Below, one piece after another: positions 21,140-31,506 of a stretch of 64,000 bases of DNA. A program made the translations under genes and the position numbers. The DNA comes from Owenweeksia sp. TMED14 (GTDB taxonomy: Bacteria; Bacteroidota; Bacteroidia; Flavobacteriales; Schleiferiaceae), in NCBI GenBank assembly GCA_949529985.1, contig CATIRS010000038.1, forward strand, positions 1 to 64,000. Direction: 5' to 3'. Numbering within the stretch: the first letter of the stretch is position 1; every line of letters starts with the position of its first letter. The notes under the pieces were generated by a model. The model ran no database searches. It was not told where the DNA came from and worked only from the letters and a program-made list of their open reading frames with translations.

Positions 21140-23859
21140 ATGATTTAACTGAAAATTTGCTAGATGCTCAATACGATGAAGATTCGAGGCCTTTAGAATC
21201 CCGCGTTCGTGGAATGTATCGGGAATATTTTTTGGATTATGCTAGCTATGTGATTCTTGAAAGAGCCGTTCCAGCTATTGATGACGGATTGAAGCCAGTT
21301 CAGCGTCGATTGCTTCACGCCTTACGTGAAATGGATGATGGCCGTTTTCATAAGGTGGCCAATGTTATTGGACAGACAATGAAGTACCACCCTCATGGTG
21401 ATGCGAGTATTGGTGATGCATTGGTGCAGCTGGGACAGAAAAATATTTTAATTGACGCTCAGGGTAACTGGGGCAATATTTATACTGGAGACAGAGCTGC
21501 TGCATCTAGATACATAGAGGCTCGACTGAGCAAATTTGCTCTTGAAGTTGCGTTTAATTCCAAGATAACAGTTTGGCAATCTAGTTATGATGGGAGGGGT
21601 AGGGAGCCCATTGCTCTTCCAATGAAATTCCCGTTGCTTTTGGCCCAAGGCGTGGAGGGTATTGCTGTAGGTTTAAGTACAAAGGTTTTACCTCATAATT
21701 TCATAGAACTTATAGATGGTTCGATATCTATTTTAAATGGTAAGAAGGTTGCTATATTTCCTGATTTCCCAACCGGAGGAATCGCAGACTTCTCCCAATA
21801 TAACGATGGTTTAAGAGGTGGTCGAGTTCGAGTTCGGGCGAAAATTTCCGTTGAAGACAAGAAAACATTGATCATTTCAGAATTACCTTACGGTTTAACT
21901 ACTCAGTCTTTAATTGATTCAATTATTAAGGCAAATGATAAGGGTAAGATTAAAATAAAAAAAATTGAGGACAATACAGCAGAAAAAGTTGAAATTGTCC
22001 TTCAGCTTGTTCCGGGCGTTTCTCCAGATCAAACTGTTGATGCACTATATGCATTTTCGTCATGTGAGATTTCCATTTCACCTCTCTGTTGTATAATTGA
22101 AAATGATAGACCATTATTTACAGAAGTTTCAGAGATATTAAGAATATCTACCGAGAATACTAAAAATTTACTTCGTTCTGAACTCGAAATTCAATTGCAT
22201 GAGCAGCAAGAGTTTTGGCATTTTGCGAGTCTAGAGAAAATTTTTATTCACAATAAAATATATCGGGACATTGAGGAGGCTGAAACTTGGGAGCAGGTTT
22301 TAGAGAATATTTGGGAAGGTTTAAAACCATATGTTTCGCACTTAATAAGAGATGTCACGGAGGATGATATTATTAGGTTGACAGAAATAAAAATTAAGCG
22401 TATATCCAAGTTTGACGCTGGCAAAGCAGATGAAAACATTCAGGCTCTCGAGTCTAAGATATTAGATATTAAAAATAACTTAGACAATCTTATTACTTAC
22501 TCAATACAGTACTTTAAGAGTCTAAGGAAAAGGTTTGGTCAAGGACGAGAAAGAAAAACAGAAATACGATCTTTCAATACAGTAGTTGCATCTAAAGTTG
22601 CTTTAGCAAATGTAAAATTATATTCAAATAGAGAAGAAGGGTTCATCGGCACTTCGCTTCGAAAGCAAGAGTTTATATGCGAATGTTCAGATTTAGACGA
22701 TATTCTTATCATAAGAGAAGATGGAACACTTACAGTGACTAAAGTTGACTCAAAGAAATTTGTTGGTATTAATATTCTATATGCTGGTGTATACAGAAAA
22801 GGCGATGATCGAACGATTTATAATTTAATATATCGTGATGGAATTAAAGGCTCAAGTTTTGTCAAGAGGTTTGCTATAGGTGGTGTAACTCGTGATAAAG
22901 AGTATCCCTTGACTCAAGGAAAGAAAGGCTCTTCAATACTTTATTTAAGTGTTAATCCAAATGGTGAAGCTGAGACTATTACTGTCTATTTAAGAGCTTT
23001 GGCAAAATTAAAAAAAATAAAATGGGATATTGACTTTTCTGATTTAAGTATAAGAAGCCGTAACGCGCGCGGCAATACAGTTACTAAAAGTTCTGTTAAA
23101 AGATTAGAGCTAAAGGCCAAAGGAATTAGTACATTATCTGCTCGTGAGCTTTGGTTTGATGATAGTGTTCTGCGAATCAATGATCAGAGTAGAGGACGTT
23201 ATTTAGGAGCTTTCCGAGGTGATGATTATTTACTTCAATGCGATATAAATGGACATTTTCGAATTTTCATACCTAATGAGAGGACTCACTTTGATGAGGT
23301 TCCTTTTTATTTGATGAAATGGGATTCAAAAAGACCACTGAGTTTACTATACTTTGATGGTGAAAAAGGGAAGCATTTTGTTAAACGATGTATGTTGGAG
23401 GTGAAAAGTGATCAATGGGATTATATTATTAGCGAACACGCAAGATCGGAAATAGAAGTTATTAGCCAATTTGATACTATTGATTTTGAAGTCACTTATT
23501 CAAAAATAAAAGGAAAAGAAAAAAGCTCTGAACGATTAATCCTTTCTGATTTAATAAATGTGAAAGGAATGAAAGCAGCAGGAAATAGAATTTCACCTTG
23601 GCAAATTAAACGAGTCAATATTATTAGTGAGAAAAATACCGATATTGACAAGGATTTACTTAATTCAAATAATATTAAACAAGAAGAAAAATCAATCGAA
23701 GTAATTGATCACGTTTCCAGCACTTCTGCAATTGAGAAAGTAAATATTGATGACATTGCTAGTATTGATAAAAAATCCATTGGTGATAGTGTCCAAACAA
23801 TCGATCGTAACTTAATGGATGATTCTAAAGATGAAGGTCAATTCACCTTAGAGTTTTGA
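21136..23859 (+). CDS. parC: DNA topoisomerase IV subunit A
   Basis: This is the DNA-cleaving subunit of topoisomerase IV, 907 residues. The active-site tyrosine is Tyr126 in [13 protein letters not shown]. The quinolone-region [14 protein letters not shown]-like segment ([14 protein letters not shown]) precedes it. The C-terminal domain (about 500-800) has the beta-pinwheel pattern of the family but no full GyrA box. The final hundred residues are charged and low in complexity, and end in QFTLEF (902-907), which fits the loose beta-clamp-binding pattern QxxLxF. It overlaps parE by four bases. The next gene starts six bases after its stop. Confidence 0.95.
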   Translation: MNDLTENLLDAQYDEDSRPLESRVRGMYREYFLDYASYVILERAVPAIDDGLKPVQRRLLHALREMDDGRFHKVANVIGQTMKYHPHGDASIGDALVQLGQKNILIDAQGNWGNIYTGDRAAASRYIEARLSKFALEVAFNSKITVWQSSYDGRGREPIALPMKFPLLLAQGVEGIAVGLSTKVLPHNFIELIDGSISILNGKKVAIFPDFPTGGIADFSQYNDGLRGGRVRVRAKISVEDKKTLIISELPYGLTTQSLIDSIIKANDKGKIKIKKIEDNTAEKVEIVLQLVPGVSPDQTVDALYAFSSCEISISPLCCIIENDRPLFTEVSEILRISTENTKNLLRSELEIQLHEQQEFWHFASLEKIFIHNKIYRDIEEAETWEQVLENIWEGLKPYVSHLIRDVTEDDIIRLTEIKIKRISKFDAGKADENIQALESKILDIKNNLDNLITYSIQYFKSLRKRFGQGRERKTEIRSFNTVVASKVALANVKLYSNREEGFIGTSLRKQEFICECSDLDDILIIREDGTLTVTKVDSKKFVGINILYAGVYRKGDDRTIYNLIYRDGIKGSSFVKRFAIGGVTRDKEYPLTQGKKGSSILYLSVNPNGEAETITVYLRALAKLKKIKWDIDFSDLSIRSRNARGNTVTKSSVKRLELKAKGISTLSARELWFDDSVLRINDQSRGRYLGAFRGDDYLLQCDINGHFRIFIPNERTHFDEVPFYLMKWDSKRPLSLLYFDGEKGKHFVKRCMLEVKSDQWDYIISEHARSEIEVISQFDTIDFEVTYSKIKGKEKSSERLILSDLINVKGMKAAGNRISPWQIKRVNIISEKNTDIDKDLLNSNNIKQEEKSIEVIDHVSSTSAIEKVNIDDIASIDKKSIGDSVQTIDRNLMDDSKDEGQFTLEF

Positions 23860-23864
23860 TTATT

Positions 23865-25526
23865 ATGACTAAAAATTTATATTTAGTTTTCTTTGTTTTA
23901 ACATCTGCTCTATTTGCTCAGCCTAGTAATGATAGCCTTAATGTCATAAATAAATTACATTACCCAGTTTCAGATTGGGTTGATACAAATGCTGGCGCAC
24001 TCTGTTCTGATATATGGGGATATGTAGACTCAACAACGGGCAAGGAATATGCCATTGTCGGCAACTATAATGGTGTTTTAATAGTTAATATTACACAATT
24101 AAATCAAGTCGGGGATTCATACTGGTTTTCTGGCTCCCCCTCAATTTGGAGAGACATAAAGACTTTTGGTCACTATGCTTATGTCGTTCACGATGTTCCA
24201 TCAGGAGCCAATCCGGTTTTTGATGGTTTGTTGATTATTGACCTGGATAGTCTGTCTTCAGGAAGGCATAAGTTTATAAAAATTCCAATCCCAAGAAATA
24301 ATGGTCAAATAGATACATTGGTTCGCGCTCATAATATTTGGATAGATGATTCTGGAGTTTTGTATGCCTTTGGCTCAAATGTTGGAGTGGGGGGAGCAGT
24401 TTTATTTGACTTAACCTCTGACCCATGGAACCCTACACCTTTAAGTGTCTATAATAACCATTATTTTCATGATGGTTTTGCACGTAATGATACTTTATTT
24501 GGTGCAGCTCTATATTCTGGAGTAGTTGCTGTTGATATGACTTTAAAATCCAGTCCTACACTAATTAGAAGTTGGCCAACTCCAGGAAATTTCTGTCATA
24601 ATACTTGGTTAAGTGATGATGGAAATGTCCTATATGCTACAGATGAATTAGCCAACGGTTATATATCTGCTTTTGATATTTCTGATATGAATAATGTGAA
24701 TGAATTGTTTCGACATAATGTTCAGCCTAATACTTCTTTAATCCCCCATAATACTCATGTTTTAGGGACTAACCTCATTACATCGTATTATACTTTTGGA
24801 TTGCATATTTTGGATATAGAATTTCCGGAATTACCTGTTTTATCGGCTTATTATGATACTTCTACAGACTCTGCAGGTGGCTATTCCGGTTCATGGGGTG
24901 CATATCCTTATTTACCTAGTGGTAAAATTTTAGTCTCTGATAGGCAGGAGGGATTATTCGTTCTTGAGCCTGAATATCCTGACGTGAGTAGATTACATGT
25001 CCAATTAGGACATGTGAACTATTCAACCGGAGGAAATGTTATTTATGGGAATGCTAGCGGAAAAGATTTTGTTTTTTGGAGAAATGCCGGAGATACACTA
25101 TTTGCTGATGATAATGGTATTGTTATTTTTAGTTCTCCTCAAGCGACAAATGATATTCTCATATATCCCTACTTTGGTTCATCAGCACCGTTAGTTTACG
25201 ATTCATTAATTGTCAATTTAGGGTCAGGGATTTATCCGCACGATACATTAATCGCATCCTTATTTGCCCATGATGTAAAAGAACTTCCTGTAGCTCCATT
25301 TCAAATTTTAAGTGCAAATAAAGAATGGAAATTAATTCGGTCAGTTCCTAAACAAGAAGAGATTTTAATTAATATATTAGGTATTAACGGTCAAAAATTA
25401 TACTCAGGCAGTTGGTTAGACGAACAAATTAAATTTATTCCGATGCCTGAAAATTCTGGTATCTACATAATGAATTATAAATTACAGAATGGAGATGAAG
25501 GGGCTATTCGATTGTATCGACCATGA
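23865..25526 (+). CDS. Secreted choice-of-anchor B family protein with T9SS-like tail
   Basis: A protein of 553 residues starting at ATG 23865. A TTG three codons earlier overlaps the parC stop and is less likely. It has a signal peptide (about 1-19, ending LFAQ) and then repeats of the LVIP type seen in choice-of-anchor B proteins: DIWGYVDSTTGKEYAIVG, GVLIVNIT and similar beta-propeller-like units to about residue 370. The last 70 residues (from about 485) look like a type IX secretion sorting domain, with ILINILGINGQKLYSG and an ending like GIYIMNYKLQNGDEGAIRLYR. It is therefore probably exported by T9SS to the cell surface. Its function is unknown. It is probably co-transcribed with parC only because of packing. 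Confidence 0.82.
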   Translation: MTKNLYLVFFVLTSALFAQPSNDSLNVINKLHYPVSDWVDTNAGALCSDIWGYVDSTTGKEYAIVGNYNGVLIVNITQLNQVGDSYWFSGSPSIWRDIKTFGHYAYVVHDVPSGANPVFDGLLIIDLDSLSSGRHKFIKIPIPRNNGQIDTLVRAHNIWIDDSGVLYAFGSNVGVGGAVLFDLTSDPWNPTPLSVYNNHYFHDGFARNDTLFGAALYSGVVAVDMTLKSSPTLIRSWPTPGNFCHNTWLSDDGNVLYATDELANGYISAFDISDMNNVNELFRHNVQPNTSLIPHNTHVLGTNLITSYYTFGLHILDIEFPELPVLSAYYDTSTDSAGGYSGSWGAYPYLPSGKILVSDRQEGLFVLEPEYPDVSRLHVQLGHVNYSTGGNVIYGNASGKDFVFWRNAGDTLFADDNGIVIFSSPQATNDILIYPYFGSSAPLVYDSLIVNLGSGIYPHDTLIASLFAHDVKELPVAPFQILSANKEWKLIRSVPKQEEILINILGINGQKLYSGSWLDEQIKFIPMPENSGIYIMNYKLQNGDEGAIRLYRP

Positions 25527-25534
25527 TATGACCT

Positions 25535-26245
25535 TTAGAAGTTTGGCTTTAAGAGATATTTATCGTAAAAATTGTTTATTGAATCGATAGCCTCTTTGGC
25601 GCTATCGACTACAATTAAAAGATTTAAGTCATCCTTGCCAATGAGAGAATTTTTATTTAATGTATTTTTTATCCAATCTATTAAACCTGACCAGTAATCT
25701 TTTCCGACTAGAACTACGGGGAATCTTCCTATTTTTTTTGTTTGAATGAGTGTTATTGCCTCGAAGAGTTCGTCTAATGTCCCAAACCCTCCGGGCATTA
25801 CAACAAATCCCTGTGAGTATTTTACGAACATGACCTTACGAACAAAGAAGTAATCGAAATCAACGCTCTTATCTAAATCTATAAAAGTATTTGGACTCTG
25901 TTCATGTTCAAGTTCAATATTTAGTCCAACAGAGGGAGCATTTACTTCTTTTGCTCCCCGATTGGCAGCTTCCATTATTCCGGGACCGCCTCCAGATATT
26001 ATTCCGTAACCAAGTTTCCCAAGACCTTCTGCAATATCTTGTGCCTTTTTATACCAATCATGATCTTCTTTTAATCGAGCAGACCCAAAAATACTTACGC
26101 ATGGACCGATACGTGATAATCTTTCATAGCCTTCAACAAATTCTGACATGATCTTAAAAATGGCCCATGAGTCATTAGTTCTAGTTTGATTCCATGTTTT
26201 TGGTTTGAAAGCTTCGCTAATGAGATTTTTGGTCTTGGATATCAT
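25535..26245 (-). CDS. LOG family protein (TIGR00730 Rossmann fold)
   Basis: A protein of 236 residues of the lysine-decarboxylase-like/LOG family, whose characterised members release cytokinin bases from nucleotide monophosphates (phosphoribohydrolase). The two signature motifs are intact: SGGGPGIMEAANRGA at about 84-98 and PGGFGTLDE at 151-159. Bacterial members are often cytosolic nucleotide hydrolases, and true cytokinin production should not be assumed. The gene converges on the choice-of-anchor B gene with only eight bases between stops. Upstream it is separated from uvrA by 116 AT-rich bases in which no clear promoter was found. Confidence 0.9.
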   Translation of the reverse strand: MISKTKNLISEAFKPKTWNQTRTNDSWAIFKIMSEFVEGYERLSRIGPCVSIFGSARLKEDHDWYKKAQDIAEGLGKLGYGIISGGGPGIMEAANRGAKEVNAPSVGLNIELEHEQSPNTFIDLDKSVDFDYFFVRKVMFVKYSQGFVVMPGGFGTLDELFEAITLIQTKKIGRFPVVLVGKDYWSGLIDWIKNTLNKNSLIGKDDLNLLIVVDSAKEAIDSINNFYDKYLLKPNF

Positions 26246-26361
26246 ATGTTAGGAATTATTTTAATTATAAAGTAACTTAAAATTTACAATATCAATTTAG
26301 TCTAATTATCGTTCACAAGCATTGTTAAAACTAATGACATCATATTTATTATAACAAATAT

Positions 26362-29193
26362 TTATGATAAGGAACTCTTCTCTAGTATTGATTTTAGAAA
26401 TGGAGCAGTGATACTCAGCTTACTTTTGGAAACTTCTTCTGGAGTTCCACAAGCTACGATCGCTCCTCCTGAATCTCCTCCATCTGGACCTAAATCAATT
26501 ATGTGATCGGCTTGTGCCATTACATCAACATTATGTTCAATTATAATTGCTGTATTCCCCTTATTAACTAGGTGTTTAATTACATTCATTAATATCCGAA
26601 CATCTTCAAAGTGAAGACCTGTAGTTGGTTCATCAAGGATGTATAATGTTTTACCGGTGTCTTTTTTAGATAATTCGGTAGCTAGTTTGATTCGTTGTGC
26701 TTCGCCTCCGCTAAGAGTTGTCGATGGTTGGCCCAAGGTGACATAACCCAATCCAACTTCACTGAGAGTCTTTAAAACTCTAAATATTTTTGGAATTGGT
26801 TCAAAAAAAGTAAAGGCGTCTGATATCGAGAGATTTAAGACGTCACTGATACTTTTTCCCTTGTAACGAATTTCTAATGTTTCTCTATTAAATCTTTTTC
26901 CCTGACATGTTTCGCAAGGAACATAGACATCTGGAAGGAAATTCATCTCTATGGTCTTCATTCCACCCCCTTGGCATGTTTCACAGCGCCCCCCTTTTAC
27001 ATTAAAGGAAAAACGACCTGGTGCATAACCTCGAATTTTTGCTTCAGGAAGATCTGAAAAGAGCTTTCGAATATCACTGAAAACATTAGTATATGTGGCT
27101 GGATTTGATCTTGGTGTTCTACCTATCGGACTTTGATCAACATCAATAACTTTATCGATATGTTCAATTCCCAATAATGACTTATGACTTTCTGGTGTTT
27201 TTAACAATCCATGCAATGGTCCAGCTAATGCTGGATATAAAGTATTGTTGATCAATGTGGATTTTCCAGAGCCAGAGACACCAGTTACTACAGTTAAAAC
27301 TCCTATTGGAACCGTTAAATCAACTTCTTTAAGATTATTCCCATTGGCTCCAATTATTTGAATAATATCTCCATTTCCTTTTCTACGTTCACTTGGAATT
27401 GCCATCTGTATTTCTTGACGTAAAAATTTCCCTGTTAAGCTATTACTCTCTGCGATGGTTTGAAAATCTCCTTGCGCCATAATTTCTCCACCGTGAATTC
27501 CCGCATTAGGCCCTAAGTCTATTATGTGATCAGCAGATCGCATCATGTCTTCATCATGCTCTACTACGATCACGGAATTACCTATATCTCTTAATGATTC
27601 TAGGCTATTTATTAATCTTTTATTGTCCCTTTGATGCAGACCTATACTCGGTTCATCTAATATGTATAAAACATTAACTAGCTGTGAGCCTATCTGAGTT
27701 GCCAATCTTATTCTTTGAGCCTCGCCTCCAGAAAGTGATCTAGCACTTCTATTTAGTGACAGGTAATTCAAGCCGACATCAGATAGAAAGCCAATCCGAA
27801 CTTGTAGTTCTTTTATTATTTCTTTTCCAATAATTTTTTTAGAATGTTCTAATTTATCTAAAATAGTATTAGACCATTCTTTCAATCCTTCGATACTTAT
27901 TTGGGTTAAATCAGCAATATTTTGTTCATTAATCTTAAAATTTAGAGACTCATTTTTGAGTCGCGAACCTCCGCAGGACTGGCATATTTCTTCAATCATA
28001 AAATCATCTGCCCAGCGTTGGAGACTTTTGCTTTTACTTTCTCTCTTTTGAGTTTCTATAAAATTTATTAATCCTTCATAATCAATATTTACTTTTCTAG
28101 TGACACCCAAAGTTTTATTGTCAATTTGTAATCGCTCTTTATGACCATTTAAAATTGCGGATTTCCCCTCTGCCGAAATTTTTTTCCATGACGTTTCAAG
28201 ATTAAATCCGAAGCGTAATCCTAAATACTCCATCTGTTGAAATATCCATGATTTACGATATTCTCCAAGAGGTTTAAGAGCTCCATCTTTCAATGATAAT
28301 TTTGAGTTAGAAATTACCTTTACTAGATCAACAACTTGAACCCTGCCGAGTCCGTCACATTTTTTACATGCACCTTTTGGAGAATTGAAACTAAACGAAT
28401 TTGGCTCTGGTTCTGGATATGAAATTCCAGTAGTAGGGCACATTAGATTTCGACTAAAGTGAATGGCATCCAGACTTTCGTATTCAAGAACAATCATACT
28501 TCCCTTTCCAATTCGCATTGCTAGAAGAATGCTTTGTTTTAGTCTATCTTCAATATTTTCTGTTATTTCTATTCTATCTACTACAATTTCAATGTCATGT
28601 ATTTTATAACGATCTAATTTTAGATTTCGATCTAAATCCATCCATTCACCATCAACACGAGCTTTAAGAAATCCTTGCTTAGCAAAAGATTCAAACAATT
28701 CTCTATAATGTCCTTTTCGTGATCTAATTGCTGGTCCTAGAATTGCAATTCGTTTACCCTTAAACCGTTCTATGATTTTTCTGAATATTTCATCGTCTGT
28801 GTAGCTCACCATTTTTTCTCCTGTGTTTAGAGAGTAAGCTGTAGATGCTCTAGCAAAGAGTAGTCGTAGAAAGTCATAAATTTCTGTAACTGTTCCTACT
28901 GTTGAGCGGGGATTTCTATTTGTTGTTTTTTGTTCGATTGCAATAACTGGACTTAAACCTTCAATTACATCTACGTCAGGACGCTCCATGGTTCCTAAAA
29001 ATTGCCGAGCATAACTTGAGAACGTTTCCATGTAGCGTCTCTGGCCTTCGGCATAAATTGTATCAAATGCCAATGATGACTTACCACTTCCACTTAGTCC
29101 TGTGATTACGACCAGTGAATTTCTTGGTATTTTTATATCTAGATTTCGTAAATTATGTTCTCGAGCTCCGAGAATGACAATTTCATCACTCAT
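26362..29193 (-). CDS. uvrA: Excinuclease ABC subunit A
   Basis: UvrA finds bulky DNA lesions and loads UvrB in nucleotide excision repair. The 943 residues match the canonical enzyme. Walker A motifs are GLSGSGKSS (about 32-40) and GVSGSGKST (about 635), with ABC signatures LSGGEAQRI in both halves. The region KGHYRELFESFAKQGFLKARVDGE is the UvrB-binding domain, so this is the copy expected to work with UvrB. The first zinc module is incomplete (MCPTTG in place of CPxCG), while the second (CETCQGG...CETCQGKR) is complete. It is the last gene of the mtaB operon, nine bases behind the transglycosylase gene. A second UvrA is encoded at 44812-47562. Confidence 0.95.
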   Translation of the reverse strand: MSDEIVILGAREHNLRNLDIKIPRNSLVVITGLSGSGKSSLAFDTIYAEGQRRYMETFSSYARQFLGTMERPDVDVIEGLSPVIAIEQKTTNRNPRSTVGTVTEIYDFLRLLFARASTAYSLNTGEKMVSYTDDEIFRKIIERFKGKRIAILGPAIRSRKGHYRELFESFAKQGFLKARVDGEWMDLDRNLKLDRYKIHDIEIVVDRIEITENIEDRLKQSILLAMRIGKGSMIVLEYESLDAIHFSRNLMCPTTGISYPEPEPNSFSFNSPKGACKKCDGLGRVQVVDLVKVISNSKLSLKDGALKPLGEYRKSWIFQQMEYLGLRFGFNLETSWKKISAEGKSAILNGHKERLQIDNKTLGVTRKVNIDYEGLINFIETQKRESKSKSLQRWADDFMIEEICQSCGGSRLKNESLNFKINEQNIADLTQISIEGLKEWSNTILDKLEHSKKIIGKEIIKELQVRIGFLSDVGLNYLSLNRSARSLSGGEAQRIRLATQIGSQLVNVLYILDEPSIGLHQRDNKRLINSLESLRDIGNSVIVVEHDEDMMRSADHIIDLGPNAGIHGGEIMAQGDFQTIAESNSLTGKFLRQEIQMAIPSERRKGNGDIIQIIGANGNNLKEVDLTVPIGVLTVVTGVSGSGKSTLINNTLYPALAGPLHGLLKTPESHKSLLGIEHIDKVIDVDQSPIGRTPRSNPATYTNVFSDIRKLFSDLPEAKIRGYAPGRFSFNVKGGRCETCQGGGMKTIEMNFLPDVYVPCETCQGKRFNRETLEIRYKGKSISDVLNLSISDAFTFFEPIPKIFRVLKTLSEVGLGYVTLGQPSTTLSGGEAQRIKLATELSKKDTGKTLYILDEPTTGLHFEDVRILMNVIKHLVNKGNTAIIIEHNVDVMAQADHIIDLGPDGGDSGGAIVACGTPEEVSKSKLSITAPFLKSILEKSSLS

Positions 29194-29202
29194 AAAATTA
29201 TT

Positions 29203-30129
29203 TTAATTTTTTATTTCGAGTGCTGTTTCTTTGAGCGGAACGTGTATATCATAAGTTTTTTCTGAAGCATTTGTTAAATGAGCATCTCGTAACCAAGGAT
29301 TGTGAATTTTTAGCTCATTATATGACCAACCAAATTGATGCGCAAATTCGCCCCAGCTTTCTACGCTGCTGTCCAAAGGTATTTTTCTATCATTCCATGG
29401 TTGGTAATAATCACTTGGAAGAATATCAAATCCATATGCGCGGGGTTCTTTAAATATATACTTTAACGCTAAAATTCTAAATACATAACGTTTAGTCTCT
29501 TCGTTGAGAAGCAAGTCATAGTAGTTTGTCTCTCTTTGACGTATTAACTGCTTTTGTAATCCTGCCATACCCATATTGTAGGAGGCTGCTGCCATAGTCC
29601 ATGAACCAAAACGTTTCTTTGCTTCTTTTAAATACTTGCATGCGGCTCTTGTTGCCTTTTCAACATGATACCTTTCATCTATTTCATCATTAACTTCGAG
29701 GCCATAATCCATGGCAGTGCCTTTCATTATTTGCCATAAGCCAGCTGCACCGGCTGGGGAAAGAGCAGGAGATAAACCACTTTCGATAACAGCTAAATAT
29801 TTAAAATCTTTTGGAACTTGTTCGTCTTCCAAGATAGACTCTATTATTGGAAAGAATCTGCTACTTTTTTGTAGTAGTTGAAGAGTATTACTGTGCCAAA
29901 ATGAATTCACTTGCATCTCTCGACTTAGATATTCTCTTGAAGTACTTATGTCTGGCATTAACTCTCCAGCAAGATTAACTTCTTCAGGTAGAGGAACTAC
30001 CATTACATGATTGGAAGTTGAAAGATGCATCATTCTTTCACTTCTCGTAAAGGTTCCAGGAACTGCAAAAGTCAGGATAGTAAGCAGGATTATGGAGCTA
30101 AGAATGAAAATCGAATTGGAAAGTTTCAT
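29203..30129 (-). CDS. MltD-like lytic transglycosylase
   Basis: A periplasmic peptidoglycan-cleaving enzyme of 308 residues with an N-terminal hydrophobic segment (about 7-23) serving as signal or anchor. The SLT domain has the catalytic glutamate in VIESGLSP (Glu116), then SPAGAAGLWQIM and ASYNMGMAG, all typical of MltD. The C-terminal hundred residues end in a short segment like a single degenerate LysM repeat (WSYNELKIHNPWLRD). It cuts glycan strands during wall growth. It overlaps rfbC by four bases and precedes uvrA by nine, inside a mixed operon. Confidence 0.88.
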   Translation of the reverse strand: MKLSNSIFILSSIILLTILTFAVPGTFTRSERMMHLSTSNHVMVVPLPEEVNLAGELMPDISTSREYLSREMQVNSFWHSNTLQLLQKSSRFFPIIESILEDEQVPKDFKYLAVIESGLSPALSPAGAAGLWQIMKGTAMDYGLEVNDEIDERYHVEKATRAACKYLKEAKKRFGSWTMAAASYNMGMAGLQKQLIRQRETNYYDLLLNEETKRYVFRILALKYIFKEPRAYGFDILPSDYYQPWNDRKIPLDSSVESWGEFAHQFGWSYNELKIHNPWLRDAHLTNASEKTYDIHVPLKETALEIKN

Positions 30130-30692
30130 TTTTTTGAGAAAAGTCTACTATTAAAATTATTGAAAGACGGTAGTTGAAGATCTTTTTTGCTTACTAAAAA
30201 TTGATTTTCAGGAATTCCTGAAACTTCACTCCAGTTGATATTTATTTCGGGATCATTAAATAAAATTCCTCCTTCTGATTTGGGGGAATAATAATTTGAG
30301 CATTTATATTGAAATACTGTCTCATTTTCCAAGGTGATAAAACCATGTGCAAAACCTTCAGGGATGAAAAGTTGTAAATTATTATTTCCTGAGAGAATCT
30401 CTCCAAACCAATCACCATATGTTGTTGAGTTTTTTCGGAGGTCGACGGCCACATCAAACACAGCTCCAGAAGTCACTCTCACAAGCTTAGATTGAGCGAA
30501 TGGTGGTGTCTGAAAATGTAGTCCCCTTAAAACTCCCTTGTGACTTAAGCTTTGGTTGTCTTGAATAAAATTTATTGAATCTGAAGGCATATCATCATTT
30601 CGAAAAGTTTCAAAAAAATAACCTCGGTCATCACCATAAATAGTAGGCTCTAACTTTAATAATCCAGATATTTTTGTTGAGGTTATATTCAT
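30126..30692 (-). CDS. rfbC: dTDP-4-dehydrorhamnose 3,5-epimerase
   Basis: RmlC/RfbC performs the third step of dTDP-L-rhamnose synthesis. The protein has 188 residues and a cupin fold. The catalytic pair is visible as His in LRGLHFQ and Asp in VAVDLRKNS. The tyrosine region QYKCSNYYSP, which determines 3,5-epimerase activity, is present. rfbA, rfbB and rfbD are not in the window, so the rest of the pathway must lie elsewhere. The gene shares one base with the inositol phosphatase stop and overlaps the transglycosylase start by four, so it is firmly inside the operon. A related single-position epimerase is possible but less likely. Confidence 0.92.
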   Translation of the reverse strand: MNITSTKISGLLKLEPTIYGDDRGYFFETFRNDDMPSDSINFIQDNQSLSHKGVLRGLHFQTPPFAQSKLVRVTSGAVFDVAVDLRKNSTTYGDWFGEILSGNNNLQLFIPEGFAHGFITLENETVFQYKCSNYYSPKSEGGILFNDPEININWSEVSGIPENQFLVSKKDLQLPSFNNFNSRLFSKK

Positions 30693-31501
30693 TATTGAAT
30701 CTTTTTAAAATATTTACTTGTCCAAGAGGACAAGTTTGAGAAACTTTCAGGATTTCCAGCTACAATATTACGAGCAAATAGAATATCTCTATCCGAAAAT
30801 TGCATTGAATGGAAGGTATCCACAAAACCACCAGATTCTCTTACTATCAAGAGTCCGGCGGCGACATCCCAAGGTGCTAAGCCATATTCAAAAAAAGCAA
30901 CAAATCTACCTTCGGCAACCAGGCACAAATCAATTGCAGCAGAACCGAACCGTCTAACCCCTCTTGACTTTTTGAAGCATTCTTTTAAAACATTTAAATA
31001 TGGATCTACCTGCGAGAAATCATAATATGGAAATCCTGTGCCAACTAGACCTTCAGATATTTTACTTCCTCTTTTGATATCAAGTCTAACTTCATCGCAA
31101 AAGGCTCCATTCCCTTTCTCTGCTGAATACATTTTAAATGACGATAGATCCAATATTGCAGACCAAATAATTTCCTCATTTAACATAAGCGCTACAGAAA
31201 TTGCACAAGGGTTTATGTTATGGATGTAATTTGTTGTTCCATCCAATGGGTCTATCACCCAATTGTAACCACCACTTAATTCAGAGACTCTGCTCTCCTC
31301 CGCTATTAGTCCTGATTTAGGGATAATTTCTTGAAGTCCTGAAATCAGTTTTTTTTCTGCTTCAATGTCTACATAAGAAACAAATGAGTTGAGGCTTTTT
31401 GTTTTTATAGTATCACTCAATAATTTCAATTGTTGGTCTTTGATCCATCGGCCAACGTCGAATATTAATTTTAATGCTTTCTTTATCTCTGCACCTTTCA
31501 T
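30692..31501 (-). CDS. Inositol monophosphatase family protein
   Basis: A Mg-dependent phosphatase of 269 residues in the IMPase/SuhB/CysQ superfamily. The metal site is intact: the EES segment near residue 69, WVIDPLDGTTNY with Asp84 and Asp87, and APWDVAAGLLIVRESGG near the C terminus. The substrate may be inositol phosphate, another sugar phosphate or 3'-phosphoadenosine phosphate. The sequence does not settle this, so no gene symbol is given. It starts five bases after the mtaB stop and its own stop overlaps rfbC. Confidence 0.9.
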   Translation of the reverse strand: MKGAEIKKALKLIFDVGRWIKDQQLKLLSDTIKTKSLNSFVSYVDIEAEKKLISGLQEIIPKSGLIAEESRVSELSGGYNWVIDPLDGTTNYIHNINPCAISVALMLNEEIIWSAILDLSSFKMYSAEKGNGAFCDEVRLDIKRGSKISEGLVGTGFPYYDFSQVDPYLNVLKECFKKSRGVRRFGSAAIDLCLVAEGRFVAFFEYGLAPWDVAAGLLIVRESGGFVDTFHSMQFSDRDILFARNIVAGNPESFSNLSSWTSKYFKKIQ

Positions 31502-31506
31502 GCTGA

